A stretch of 64,000 nt of DNA, from assembly GCA_947053545.1 (NCBI GenBank), contig CAMRSY010000002.1, positions 42,364 through 106,363 on the forward strand, read 5' to 3'. A program made the position numbers and the translations under genes. Within the stretch, counting starts at the first letter, position 1. Each line of letters starts with the position of its first letter. The notes beneath the pieces were generated by a model that worked only from the letters and a program-made list of their open reading frames with translations, ran no database searches and was not told the DNA's origin. The DNA is from an uncultured Clostridia bacterium (GTDB lineage Bacteria; Bacillota; Clostridia; Christensenellales; Borkfalkiaceae). Of the stretch, positions 1 to 9,020 are shown one piece after another.

Positions 1-882
1 AAACTTTTCGTACCAGCGCTTAAGCACGGCAAGCATCTGCGCGTCCGCCTCCTCAACCTTGCCGTTTACGGCAGACATCGTTGAAATTAACGGTCCGTTT
101 TTGTAGAAAACCACGCTGTCTACGACAGCTGTAGACAAAAGAGCAAGCTGGGTGTCGGATTTAAATACGTTATCGATATTAAGATAAGAGTTCTCCGCCG
201 CAATCATGGCGTCGATAAATCTGACCGAGGATATAACCGTTGCTTTCATTACGCTTTGCTGTTCGGCGCGTTTAAGCGCTTCAAGCAATTCGTTTAAAAC
301 GTTTACGGCGGAACCTTTCAATTCGGTTTCCAGCTCCGAACCGTTAACGTCGGTAATAAGATTTGTAAGCGCGGTAATCTGCGCGTCGGTCATATCGAAA
401 GGAGGGTCTTCATAGCCGCTGGATTTTTTTGCGGGAACGAATATGCCCGCAAACAGCATAGCTAGGGCGATAACGGGCACGACGGCAAACTTGGCAAGCC
501 ATTTTAAATCCGCCCGCTTTTTTGCAACCCCGCCCAAAACGTCGTTGGTCTGCTCCCTTTGCAAAGCGGGCATCGCCCCTTCGGCCCCAGCAAATTCGAC
601 CATTGTCTGAACCTTCTGATTAAGTTTGTAATCTTTGTCCAGTTTTTTTGCAACGCGTTTATCGTTGGGTTTTAAAATTAAAAAGAACAGCGCGCCCGCG
701 CCCGCGGAAAGAGCCGCAGCTACGGGTATATAAAGCGCCCACATAAAGTTAACGCCGTAAATTTTTAACACCACGGCAAGCGTACAGGTAAACGCAACGC
801 CGCTACATACGCCTAAAATACAAGCCGCAACAATGGCTATCGTTAAATACTTTTTCTTTATTTTACGAAAATTTTCCGACAC
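1..882 (-). CDS. Membrane protein of unknown function, C-terminus cut by window edge
   Basis: The reading frame is open from a GTG at 882 to the window edge (294 codons); GGAGG lies just upstream of the GTG. Seen: three hydrophobic segments at about residues 13-38, 45-66 and 127-146, a short basic cytoplasmic stretch between the second and third, then a soluble helical region rich in Glu, Leu and Ala. No catalytic motif is recognised. The arrangement of paired N-terminal helices, a Lys/Asp-rich linker and a third helix before a coiled-coil-like domain is reminiscent of DUF4175-type membrane proteins, but this is only an impression. The next gene on the same strand, the phosphopantetheinyl transferase, lies 281 bases upstream of its start with a hairpin between, so they are probably separate units. 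Confidence 0.75.
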   Translation of the reverse strand, partial: MSENFRKIKKKYLTIAIVAACILGVCSGVAFTCTLAVVLKIYGVNFMWALYIPVAAALSAGAGALFFLILKPNDKRVAKKLDKDYKLNQKVQTMVEFAGAEGAMPALQREQTNDVLGGVAKKRADLKWLAKFAVVPVIALAMLFAGIFVPAKKSSGYEDPPFDMTDAQITALTNLITDVNGSELETELKGSAVNVLNELLEALKRAEQQSVMKATVISSVRFIDAMIAAENSYLNIDNVFKSDTQLALLSTAVVDSVVFYKNGPLISTMSAVNGKVEEADAQMLAVLKRWYEKF

Positions 883-1073
883 TGCTATACCTCCCTCACG
901 TGTAATTTTTGTATAAAACCGCAATTTATGCGCGTATAAATGCATATAATCTCTTCGATAATGTATTTTATCACATTTTAAGTTTTTTTGCAAACATTTT
1001 CGACCTTTGCCTGCAAAACCAATTGTTAGCATTTTTTATATATAATGTAAGCCGAACTTTTGCAGGCGTAAGC

Positions 1074-1106
1074 AAAAGGACGGCGTTTAACCGTCCTTTT
1101 ATTTTT
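1074..1106. terminator. Hairpin terminator between the first two minus-strand genes
   Basis: A ten-base stem (AAAAGGACGG / CCGTCCTTTT) with a seven-base loop. On the plus strand it is followed by ATTTTT; on the minus strand, the direction of the upstream transferase gene, only four T follow. It probably ends the transferase transcript. Confidence 0.6.
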
Positions 1107-1163
1107 AAAATGTTTTTCTGTTTCGTTCCGCTTAATTTAATATATGTTTTATACCCGCATAAT

Positions 1164-1826
1164 TTATATTCCATCGCCGACGGAAAGTATTTCCACCGTG
1201 CTGTCCGCAGCGTATTCTCCGGCGACACAGGCAAGATTATAGCCCGTAAAACAATCAAATTCCGACACGAGCCGGTTTACCGCCTCCTCGCCGCCTTCTA
1301 TTTTTACGCCCCCGCCGGTAAATTTAACCTCGAATGAATTGAGCGGACGGTTTAACCCTTCCCCCGAAGCTTTAAGATATGCTTCCTTAATAGTCCAGAT
1401 TCGGTAAAAAAGTTTTTCGCCGTCGCCGCAGTTTTCTATAAGCTCCCTCTCGCTATCTGTAAAAAAACGCGCAGCAACCCGCAAATCAACAGGCCTTATT
1501 TGCTGTACGTCAACGCCTACCTCGCTATCGGACAGCGCTATTACAGTCCATTTCCCCGAATGCGAGATATTAAAAAAAACGCCTTGCGGCCGAACGAGGC
1601 GGGGCTTGCCATGCGGTTCGTATTCAATTTTAACCGCGCCTTCTACTCCGCATTCTTTTAAGGCGAGCGGCAGAATTATCCCTGCCGCAAGCGAAGCGTA
1701 TTTCTTTTCCGCGGGAATAAGCGCCTCTATTTTGGTGCGCCTGATTTCGTCTACATCGGACAGTTTGTTTTCAAAAATTACGGCGTCGGAAAACTGCGTG
1801 TTGTCAATGGCGAAAAGTTTTAGCAT
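1164..1826 (-). CDS. Sfp-type 4'-phosphopantetheinyl transferase
   Basis: Transfers the phosphopantetheine arm of coenzyme A to a serine of acyl or peptidyl carrier proteins. The 220 residues fit the Sfp (two-half, monomeric) class rather than the short AcpS class. Visible motifs are VGVDVQ near residue 100 (Mg-binding Asp), FTDSERELI, and WTIKEAYLKASGEGL near residue 145-160 (the conserved WxxKEAxxK signature). AAAGG precedes the ATG. No polyketide, peptide-synthetase or carrier-protein gene is nearby, so the substrate is unknown; it may serve as the general holo-ACP synthase of this organism, but that is inference. Confidence 0.9.
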   Translation of the reverse strand: MLKLFAIDNTQFSDAVIFENKLSDVDEIRRTKIEALIPAEKKYASLAAGIILPLALKECGVEGAVKIEYEPHGKPRLVRPQGVFFNISHSGKWTVIALSDSEVGVDVQQIRPVDLRVAARFFTDSERELIENCGDGEKLFYRIWTIKEAYLKASGEGLNRPLNSFEVKFTGGGVKIEGGEEAVNRLVSEFDCFTGYNLACVAGEYAADSTVEILSVGDGI

Positions 1827-1842
1827 AAATACCTTTTAAAAT

Positions 1843-1871
1843 AACAGCCGACGCTTTAACGCCGGCTGTTA
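1843..1871 (-). terminator. Terminator hairpin after the pectate lyase gene
   Basis: Stem AACAGCCG / CGGCTGTT with a partly paired inner loop, lying 14 bases past the pectate lyase stop in its direction of transcription and followed by a loose run of T. Probable intrinsic terminator. Confidence 0.5.
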
Positions 1872-1884
1872 CCGTTTTTATTTT

Positions 1885-4308
1885 TTATTCACCATCTTTA
1901 CCTATCTTAACCAAAGTTACGCCCTTTGAATACTGGATAAGCAAATTGCTGAGTTCGGGAATAATATTGTAATTCGAATCCTGCGTTGCGTCGTCGAAAT
2001 CGAATTTCAGGTCTCCGCCGTCCACTCTGCCCGCGTATTTTTCCACCTTAGCTTTAGCCTGTTCGGGGGTATCTACCGAATATTCGTACATATCGTCCGC
2101 CGTGTCAAAATTGTTGTAAACGGTTCCGCCCACCTTGGTTTTAAATCCCGCAGGTACTTTTTCGGTACGGGAAGAAGCTTCGTAACAGTCGATATTATCG
2201 GCGGCCGTATCGTTTTGCGTTAAAAGTTTGAGATTATTTTTCGAGCAGTCGTATATGTTTCCGAACGCCTTTATCATACCGCCGGCTTCGCCGGAGAACG
2301 TTCCATCACCCAGAGCGTCGGTACCCTGCCCCGACGACATCATAGGACGCATTGCCGCCGTTGAACGGAAATAGTTGTTTTCCACAAACGCGCTTGCACC
2401 CATTGTTACGCCCACCCCGTACTTGGCGTTTCCGTCAAAATAGTTGTTGTAAATATGCACGGTAGCCGACCTTATTCGGGGATGACGGCTGTCGGAATGG
2501 TCGTACCAGTTGTGGTGATAGGTGATTCTGAAATCGCCCGACTCCTTCATTCCCTGAAGGTTGCACTTTCCGCAATCCCAGAAATGGTTATACGAATGAG
2601 TTACATACGTCGATTTTTTCGTATCTAGGGCGCCGTCGCCTTTAACCTGGTCGCCGCTCCATTTATGTCCGTAGAATATATCGCAGTTATGAACCCAGAC
2701 GTGGTGGCAGTTTCCTTCGAAACCTATGCCGTCTTTAGTGCCTCCCATCATATTCATAATGCCGAAATTGCGTATTTCCACATTGCTGCAGCCCGTTATA
2801 TGGAAGCCCCAGCCGTTTGCGGTAGCGTCGTTGCCTATGCCTTCCAGAGTAACGCCCTGGTCAAGCCCCTTTAATTCCAAATCGCCGTTAGCTTTGAAAT
2901 CGACCTGACTGCCGTCGCCTATGCTACCTATAAACCTTACGCACAGGGGTTTTACCGCGCCTTTTTTAGACTGATATCCCTCGCCGAGAATGTTGTCGAT
3001 GCCCGTAACGGTAACGCCGTTATACGTAACGGATACCGTTTTGTAATTTTCCTGCGTAACATATAAAACAATGGCGTCGTCACGCAGGGTCCCGTCCATA
3101 TTGTAAGCGCCCGACGCGGTTGCCTTTGTCGTGTTGTTTACAAATGCGTAGCCCGAACGCTCGTGGGCGTAAACGGCTATCTTTTCGGCGGTTGCGCCGT
3201 AATCCGCAGCTTCGGTACCGTCGCCGGCAACGGGCACGACTTTCATATCGTACGAACCAGCCTTTAATCCTACGGCGTCCGCGCGGAAATAATCGCGGTA
3301 CTGCCTGACAAGCGGCGCGTCAAGTTTAGTCCAGTTATCCGCGCCCTCGGGGCTGCAATAAACATTGTACCACTTTGCGTTGTCGGCCGCGGTCCACTCC
3401 ACGTAAGCCGCTTCAAGCGCGCCGGCGGAAGCTTTGGTTATTTTAACGCCGCCCTGAACGGGGCCCGAAATTACCGGGTCGTCGGGTTTTTCTATAGGTT
3501 CGGAAGGGTTTGAAGGGTCCTTGCCGGGTTCCTGCGATTTTACGGTTACTTTACAGGTAGCTGTTTTATTGCCGTCGTTGGTAGTAACCATTATATTGGC
3601 AGTACCCGCGCCGACGGCGTGCACAACGCCGTCGGCCACCGTTGCAACGGTGGTTTTATCCGAACTCCATCTGTAAGTCTTGTCGTCGGCGTTATCGGGC
3701 TTTACCGTAGCGTTGAGTTTTTGGTCCGCGCCGCCCACGGTCATAGTCAATTCGCCCTTATCCAGCGTTACGCCGGTTACGTGAATAGCTTCCGCCGAAG
3801 CTTCGGTAACCTCTACCGCGTATATGCCAGACACTCCGCCCGCGGTCGCCTTTACGGTAACGCTGCCCTTCGCCTTTCCCGTAAGAATACCGCTCGAGCT
3901 GCCTATTTCGGCGCTTTCCGCGCCGCTTTCTATAGACCATACCACAGTTTTGTGGGTTGCATTTTCCGGCGAAACGGTTGCTGTAAGCGTTATTTTGCCG
4001 CCCACTTTAACCGAAGTATCGCCGGAAACGGTAACCTTTGTAACTGCTACCGTTTCATCGTTTACGCCCTTAACGAATCCGCATTTAGCGCACACGTCGC
4101 CGGCATCGTGCGCGGTTACGTTCTCTTTTACCGTCGCGTGGTCAAGGCATATCGATACCCTGTGGTGCCCGCTTTCTCCGTCGGAAATATATCCGCTCCA
4201 CGCGTGGCTGTGCCCGTTGTCCTTTTTGCACCCCGCAAAGGTTATAACTCCTACGCTCAGGCAAGCCGTACAACAAGCCAAAAGCCGCATAATTTTACCC
4301 TTATTCAT
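1885..4308 (-). CDS. Secreted lipoprotein pectate lyase (PL1-like) with Ig-like domains
   Basis: Likely cleaves pectate by beta-elimination outside the cell. Seen in order: signal peptide with a lipobox ending at Cys27 (TFAGC); a short region with HxxH and CAKCG cysteine/histidine motifs; two BIG2-type Ig-like domains at about residues 90-170 and 177-257; a Pro/Asp linker; an FN3-like stretch at 290-375; and a right-handed beta-helix from about 390. The helix carries the polysaccharide lyase family 1 hallmarks, DGALDTKKS (Ca-binding Asp region) and HHN followed by RHPRIR at about residue 611, which contains the catalytic Arg seen in PelC. The ATG at 4308 is chosen over a TTG one codon upstream because GGGGGA lies six bases before it. 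It stands alone and suggests a plant-polysaccharide-rich habitat such as a gut. Confidence 0.88.
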   Translation of the reverse strand: MNKGKIMRLLACCTACLSVGVITFAGCKKDNGHSHAWSGYISDGESGHHRVSICLDHATVKENVTAHDAGDVCAKCGFVKGVNDETVAVTKVTVSGDTSVKVGGKITLTATVSPENATHKTVVWSIESGAESAEIGSSSGILTGKAKGSVTVKATAGGVSGIYAVEVTEASAEAIHVTGVTLDKGELTMTVGGADQKLNATVKPDNADDKTYRWSSDKTTVATVADGVVHAVGAGTANIMVTTNDGNKTATCKVTVKSQEPGKDPSNPSEPIEKPDDPVISGPVQGGVKITKASAGALEAAYVEWTAADNAKWYNVYCSPEGADNWTKLDAPLVRQYRDYFRADAVGLKAGSYDMKVVPVAGDGTEAADYGATAEKIAVYAHERSGYAFVNNTTKATASGAYNMDGTLRDDAIVLYVTQENYKTVSVTYNGVTVTGIDNILGEGYQSKKGAVKPLCVRFIGSIGDGSQVDFKANGDLELKGLDQGVTLEGIGNDATANGWGFHITGCSNVEIRNFGIMNMMGGTKDGIGFEGNCHHVWVHNCDIFYGHKWSGDQVKGDGALDTKKSTYVTHSYNHFWDCGKCNLQGMKESGDFRITYHHNWYDHSDSRHPRIRSATVHIYNNYFDGNAKYGVGVTMGASAFVENNYFRSTAAMRPMMSSGQGTDALGDGTFSGEAGGMIKAFGNIYDCSKNNLKLLTQNDTAADNIDCYEASSRTEKVPAGFKTKVGGTVYNNFDTADDMYEYSVDTPEQAKAKVEKYAGRVDGGDLKFDFDDATQDSNYNIIPELSNLLIQYSKGVTLVKIGKDGE

Positions 4309-4442
4309 CAATTATCCCCCTGTGCCGCATTTTACGCGGCAATTAAATACAATATTTATTATATAACCTTTATATTCGCAAAGTCAACCCAAATATGAAA
4401 GCAGCTTACAAAAAACGCAAATAATTAACAAACCGCGCACTT

Positions 4443-6206
4443 TTAATGACGCTCTGCCTGCAATTCATACAGTTTAGAATAATATCCTCCGCGGTTAATG
4501 AGTTGCGAATGCGTACCGCTTTCGGCTATCTCGCCGTGCTGCATAACAATTATGTTGTCGGCGTTTTTTATAGTGGAAAGCCTGTGCGCGCAGATTAGCA
4601 TGGTTCCTATTCCCCGCATATTTTCCAGCCCCTGCTTTATAAGTACCTCGGTTTCGGTATCGATATTTGCAGTCGCTTCGTCTAAAATAAGTATCTGCGG
4701 TTTATGAAGTACCGTCCGGGCAAACGAAAGAAGCTGCCGCTGCCCCTGCGACAGGTTTTCGCCGCGCTCGGAAAGTTCCTGTTCGAGCCCGTTCGGCAGA
4801 GCCGAAACGAACACGTCGGCGTTTACATAGCGGCAGGCGTCCGAAATTTCCGCGTCGGTAAATTTTTCGTTATTCAAAGTAAGATTGCTTTTCACCGTGC
4901 CGCTGAACAAAAACACGTCCTGCAGCATTTGCCCCACCGCGCGGCGGAGCGACTTTATTTTAATATTTTTAACGTCCTTTCCGTCTATGAGAACACGCCC
5001 TTTCTGCACGTCGTAGTTGCGTACGATAAGCGACAAAACCGTACTTTTCCCCGCGCCGGTAGCGCCGACAAACGCGCAAGTTTTACCCGCATTTACCTTA
5101 AAAGAAACGTCCTTGAGTATCCAGTCCTCGCCTTCGTATGCAAACCATACGTGGTCGAACTCAATCTCGCCCTTGAAAAATTCTATTTCTTCCGCGTTTT
5201 CGGCGTCGCGTATTTCCGGCGCTACGTCAAGAAGATTGTACAGCCTTTCCGACGCGGTAAACGCCTTTTGCAATTTATTAAGCTGGTCGGCAAGCTGTTG
5301 TACGGGATTGAAAAATTTGGAAAGATACAGGTAAAACGCCACCACCATACCCGCATGAAGCCCGAACCCTATTCCCAGATAGAAAGTAACGGCAACCGAC
5401 AGAACATATATAAAAGTTATAAGCGGACGGTACAACCCGAAAGCTATTACCACCTTATATCTCGCCGACCTAAGATTTTCGTTTTTCAAAACGAATTCGA
5501 GTTCCTTGAATTTCTGCCTGTTAAATACGTGAATGAGTTTCATTCCCGACAGATTTTCATTAAGGTATGAATTGAGTTCGGATATATAACGCCTTTCTTT
5601 ACGGAACAGCGCGCCGATAATTTTTCCGAATATGAACGATATAAGCGCAACAGCCGCAATAAAGGCCAGCATTACAAGCGAAAGCTGCCAGCTTATATAC
5701 AGCATCATTCCGTAAACGCCCGCCAGAGTAAGTATGTTTTTTATCACTTTGACCAGCACGTCGGTAAACAGGTCGGATAATGAAGCCGTGTACGACGCCA
5801 CTCTTGTTACAAGCGAACCGACGGGCATTTTATCCAGCTGGCTTTGCGACAGACTTTGTATGTGTCCGTACACCTCAAGCCTGATATCGGCTACAATACT
5901 CTGCCCGGCTTTCTGCAACAGCATACTTTCAGCGTACAGCACCAGCTGATTAACGGCGCCTATGGCGACGTAACCGGCAGCCAAACCTATAATAAAATTT
6001 AAATTCAATGAATTGGATTTAAGGTTTTCGCAAGCCGAACTTATGAACACGGGCAACGCCACGTCGAACGCCACGTTTAAAACCAACAGTAGCAAAGCGG
6101 CGACAAAGCGCGGAAGCTGAGGTTTAAGATAGCCGAAAGTACGCTTTAACGAGGTTTTGAGAGGCAGGTGTTTTTCGCCCGAGAGAACCGATTTTTCTTC
6201 AGTCAT
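4443..6206 (-). CDS. ABC exporter half-transporter with intact catalytic site
   Basis: Fused permease-ATPase of 587 residues: six transmembrane helices in the first 320 residues, then an ATPase domain. Walker A (GATGAGKST) is near residue 380, signature LSQGQ near 483, Walker B with catalytic Glu (DEATANID) near 507, and an H-loop with His (CAHRLS). Its ATG overlaps the stop of the next half-transporter by four bases, so the two are translated together. Known family: MdlAB/BmrCD/LmrCD-like heterodimeric exporters of drugs or lipids. This subunit carries the intact Walker B and H-loop. Substrate cannot be told from sequence. Confidence 0.92.
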   Translation of the reverse strand: MTEEKSVLSGEKHLPLKTSLKRTFGYLKPQLPRFVAALLLLVLNVAFDVALPVFISSACENLKSNSLNLNFIIGLAAGYVAIGAVNQLVLYAESMLLQKAGQSIVADIRLEVYGHIQSLSQSQLDKMPVGSLVTRVASYTASLSDLFTDVLVKVIKNILTLAGVYGMMLYISWQLSLVMLAFIAAVALISFIFGKIIGALFRKERRYISELNSYLNENLSGMKLIHVFNRQKFKELEFVLKNENLRSARYKVVIAFGLYRPLITFIYVLSVAVTFYLGIGFGLHAGMVVAFYLYLSKFFNPVQQLADQLNKLQKAFTASERLYNLLDVAPEIRDAENAEEIEFFKGEIEFDHVWFAYEGEDWILKDVSFKVNAGKTCAFVGATGAGKSTVLSLIVRNYDVQKGRVLIDGKDVKNIKIKSLRRAVGQMLQDVFLFSGTVKSNLTLNNEKFTDAEISDACRYVNADVFVSALPNGLEQELSERGENLSQGQRQLLSFARTVLHKPQILILDEATANIDTETEVLIKQGLENMRGIGTMLICAHRLSTIKNADNIIVMQHGEIAESGTHSQLINRGGYYSKLYELQAERH

Positions 6207-7990
6207 TCCACGCCTCCTTCAACCTGGTTTTCAAGCGCTTGCAGCCGCACCATCTTTCTGTATGTGGGCGAAATTTTCATAAGCTCGCCGGGCGGCGCAA
6301 ACGCCTCTATTTCGCCGCCGTTTAAAACTATTATCCTGTCGAAACGCGAAACCGTACTTGCGCGCGAAGCAACTATTACGGTCGTCTTTCCCTTTCTTTC
6401 GCGCCCGATAGACGTAAGAATCGTTTCCTCCGTCTTTATATCCACGGCGGACACGCTGTCGTCCAGAATAAGCACGGGCGAATTTTTAAGATATGCGCGC
6501 GCTATAGCCGTACGCTGTTTCTGCCCCCCAGAAAGAGTTACGCCGCGTTCGCCGCAAACAGTATCGTAACCGTCCTTAAACCCCTCGATATCGCCGCTGA
6601 GACAGGCGAAATCCGCCGCTCGCTCAACCATATTGCGGGGGCAACCGTCCACACCGAAACCGATGTTGTTCGCCAAAGTATCGGAAAAAAGAAAGTTATC
6701 CTGCGGGGCGTAAGCCACCGCTTCGCGCACGCTTTCGGTATTGCAAAGGGTTACGTCTACGCCGTCTATAAAAACCTGTCCTGCGTTTATTTCGTAAATT
6801 TTAAGAAGGCTGTTGACAAGCGTGGTTTTGCCGCTTCCCACTTTACCTATAATTCCTACGGTTTCGCCCGCGGCAATCTCCAGCGTAACGTTTTTAAGCG
6901 CGGGAATTTGCGAACCGGGATAAGTGAAAGTGAAATTTTTAAAGCTTATGCCTCCCTTAACGTCAGCAAGTTTTAAGGCGTTTTCAGGCTCGCATACCTC
7001 CGCGGTATCCAGAAAAGCCGACACCCGTTTAAGCGAAGCTTTCGCGCGGGAACGCATAGAAACTATCTGTCCGAGAGCCATCATAGGCCAAATCATAGTT
7101 TCGAAATATCCTAAAAACGTTACCAGATTGCCCGCCGATAATTCTATTCTGTGCCCGAAAATTACTGCGGGATTACCGGTGGCGGCGCCGTATACGAAAT
7201 AGCCGCCCGCGCCCAATATTATTGCGGTTATAACCGCAATAATAAGCGAAATTATACAGTCGAAAACAACCGCCATACGCGCGTAAGAAACGTTTGTCTG
7301 TTTGTTCTTTTTTACTATTTTTGCAAAGCCGTGCAACCTGCGGGTTTCACTTAAAAACGCTTTAATTACACGTATGCCGGTAAAACTTTCGCGCGAGTAG
7401 TCGTAAAGCTTATCAAATTCCGCCTGCCTCTCTTCCCACTTTGCCGCCTGAAATTTTTCCACCAGAGCGCCCCAAACCGCGATAAGCACAAGCGGCACCG
7501 CCACTATTAGCGACAGCACCCAGTCCAGCCGAACCATTTTAATTATTACCAGCACGGTTAAAAACGACGCGTCAAACAGCATTATAGTACCCCAGCCGAG
7601 GTAATCTTCAATGGTTTCGAGGTCGGTGGTAAACCACGCCATAACGGTGCCGACTTTGGTTTTTTGGTAATATGAAAGGGGCAGTTTTTCGGCTTTGACG
7701 AACATTTGCCTGCGCAGCCCCGCCTCGGTGCGCTGCGAAGCCGCAAAGATAGAAAGCCGCCACATTACCCTGCCCGCAAACAATACGACCGCAACAAAAA
7801 TTACCCCAACGACAACCTTATTAAGCGCCGAGGTATCTACGCTGCCGCCGTCGAACAAATCGACGATTTGACCGAGATATTCTGGCAGAAGCAGTTGAAA
7901 CCAGTCAACCGCAACCAACCCGATAACGCCGATTAAATACAGCCAGATATATTTGAAATAATATTTGTTTATGTATTTGCCAAGTAACAT
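6203..7990 (-). CDS. ABC exporter half-transporter with degenerate catalytic site
   Basis: Fused permease-ATPase of 595 residues, first gene of the pair. Six transmembrane helices, Walker A GKVGSGKTT near residue 382 and signature LSGGQ near 485 are normal. The Walker B reads ILDDSVSAVD, with Asp in place of the catalytic Glu, and the H-loop reads VASRAST, lacking His. Such one-sided loss is the known pattern of heterodimeric exporters, where one ATP site only binds nucleotide. Its partner is the overlapping downstream gene. No clear Shine-Dalgarno is visible before the ATG at 7990. Confidence 0.92.
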   Translation of the reverse strand: MLLGKYINKYYFKYIWLYLIGVIGLVAVDWFQLLLPEYLGQIVDLFDGGSVDTSALNKVVVGVIFVAVVLFAGRVMWRLSIFAASQRTEAGLRRQMFVKAEKLPLSYYQKTKVGTVMAWFTTDLETIEDYLGWGTIMLFDASFLTVLVIIKMVRLDWVLSLIVAVPLVLIAVWGALVEKFQAAKWEERQAEFDKLYDYSRESFTGIRVIKAFLSETRRLHGFAKIVKKNKQTNVSYARMAVVFDCIISLIIAVITAIILGAGGYFVYGAATGNPAVIFGHRIELSAGNLVTFLGYFETMIWPMMALGQIVSMRSRAKASLKRVSAFLDTAEVCEPENALKLADVKGGISFKNFTFTYPGSQIPALKNVTLEIAAGETVGIIGKVGSGKTTLVNSLLKIYEINAGQVFIDGVDVTLCNTESVREAVAYAPQDNFLFSDTLANNIGFGVDGCPRNMVERAADFACLSGDIEGFKDGYDTVCGERGVTLSGGQKQRTAIARAYLKNSPVLILDDSVSAVDIKTEETILTSIGRERKGKTTVIVASRASTVSRFDRIIVLNGGEIEAFAPPGELMKISPTYRKMVRLQALENQVEGGVE

Positions 7991-8057
7991 TTTGTTTACG
8001 CGAAATTTAACTTAAGTAAGCGTTGCCAACGTTTATACGAAAACGGAATCTTACTTC

Positions 8058-8921
8058 TTATACCCCCGCCTTAGATAATAATTCTGCATTTTTAATTATA
8101 ATTTTTCCGTCAGACTTGGGGTCGTTACGGATAATTTCGCCTATTTCAGGCGCGGAAATTACGCCTTTGTAAGGGTTTTTAACGCTGTCTATCTTCGTTG
8201 TTACGTCCGCCTCTGCCTCCGACTTTTCAAACGCCAGATCGCATCCTTCCATTTTACAGTTTACAAGCTTTAAACCTTTGCAGTAGCAGAACGGCTGGGT
8301 ACCGATAACGGTACAGTTTATAAGCGTAAGATTTTTAGAATACCAAGCAAAATATTCGCCCTTTATAACGCTGTTTTTCACCGTTATGTTTTCGCCGTGC
8401 CAAAAGGCGTCTTTCGTATCGAAACGGCAGTTTTCGAAAGTTGCGTTTTTTATGTACTGGAAAGAATATTTGCCCTTAAATTCTACGTTATCGAATACAA
8501 TATTCTCAGAACGCATCATAAAATATTCGCTTACGGCGGAACATTTTATCATTTTTATTCCTTTAACCGACCAGCCGAATTCGGGCGAAATAATATCGCA
8601 GTTTTCAAGCACGGCGTCCGTGCACTCCCTCAGCGCCTTAATTCCGTGAAGCTTACTGTCCTTTATAAAAATACCTTCGGAATACCATAATGCCGCACGG
8701 CACATTTCGGTCATTTCCGTACCCGCTATTTTTAATCCTTTTACGTGCCAGAAAGGATACCGCAGATTGCAAAAACAGTTTTCCGCCCGTATGTTTTCGC
8801 ACTCCTTTACTGCGCTTTCACCGTCGGCAGGGCCGTCGAATTTTACGTTTTTTATCAATAAATCTTTTTTGCCGTATAAAGCCCTTTCTTCGTCCAGCGT
8901 TACGTTTTCAATTATCTTCAT
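8058..8921 (-). CDS. DUF3737 family right-handed beta-helix protein
   Basis: 287 residues without signal peptide, built almost wholly of short degenerate repeats ending in patterns like IENCxF, IKNSxF and LENCxI, which stack into a parallel beta-helix. The whole length matches the DUF3737 layout, a cytoplasmic family common in Firmicutes with no proven function. GAGGATA lies eight bases before the ATG. It is 67 bases beyond the ABC exporter on the same strand but is transcribed before it. Despite the fold shared with the pectate lyase at 1885-4308, no lyase residues are visible, so an enzyme role is not claimed. Confidence 0.85.
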   Translation of the reverse strand: MKIIENVTLDEERALYGKKDLLIKNVKFDGPADGESAVKECENIRAENCFCNLRYPFWHVKGLKIAGTEMTEMCRAALWYSEGIFIKDSKLHGIKALRECTDAVLENCDIISPEFGWSVKGIKMIKCSAVSEYFMMRSENIVFDNVEFKGKYSFQYIKNATFENCRFDTKDAFWHGENITVKNSVIKGEYFAWYSKNLTLINCTVIGTQPFCYCKGLKLVNCKMEGCDLAFEKSEAEADVTTKIDSVKNPYKGVISAPEIGEIIRNDPKSDGKIIIKNAELLSKAGV

Positions 8922-9020
8922 CAGTTTATCCTCGCATAATTTGTCTGCGCTTTAATTATACACGCATCGTTTTACAATGGCAAATGCCTGTTTATTATGA
9001 GTTAACATACCCAAAAGGCA

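Noticed and set aside
909-1337. 142-codon plus-strand frame
   Set aside because: It runs antisense into the transferase gene, has no ribosome site and reads as low-complexity aromatic residues.
3619-4398. Long plus-strand frame opposite the pectate lyase
   Set aside because: Shadow of a GC-rich third-position gene; no domain or ribosome site.
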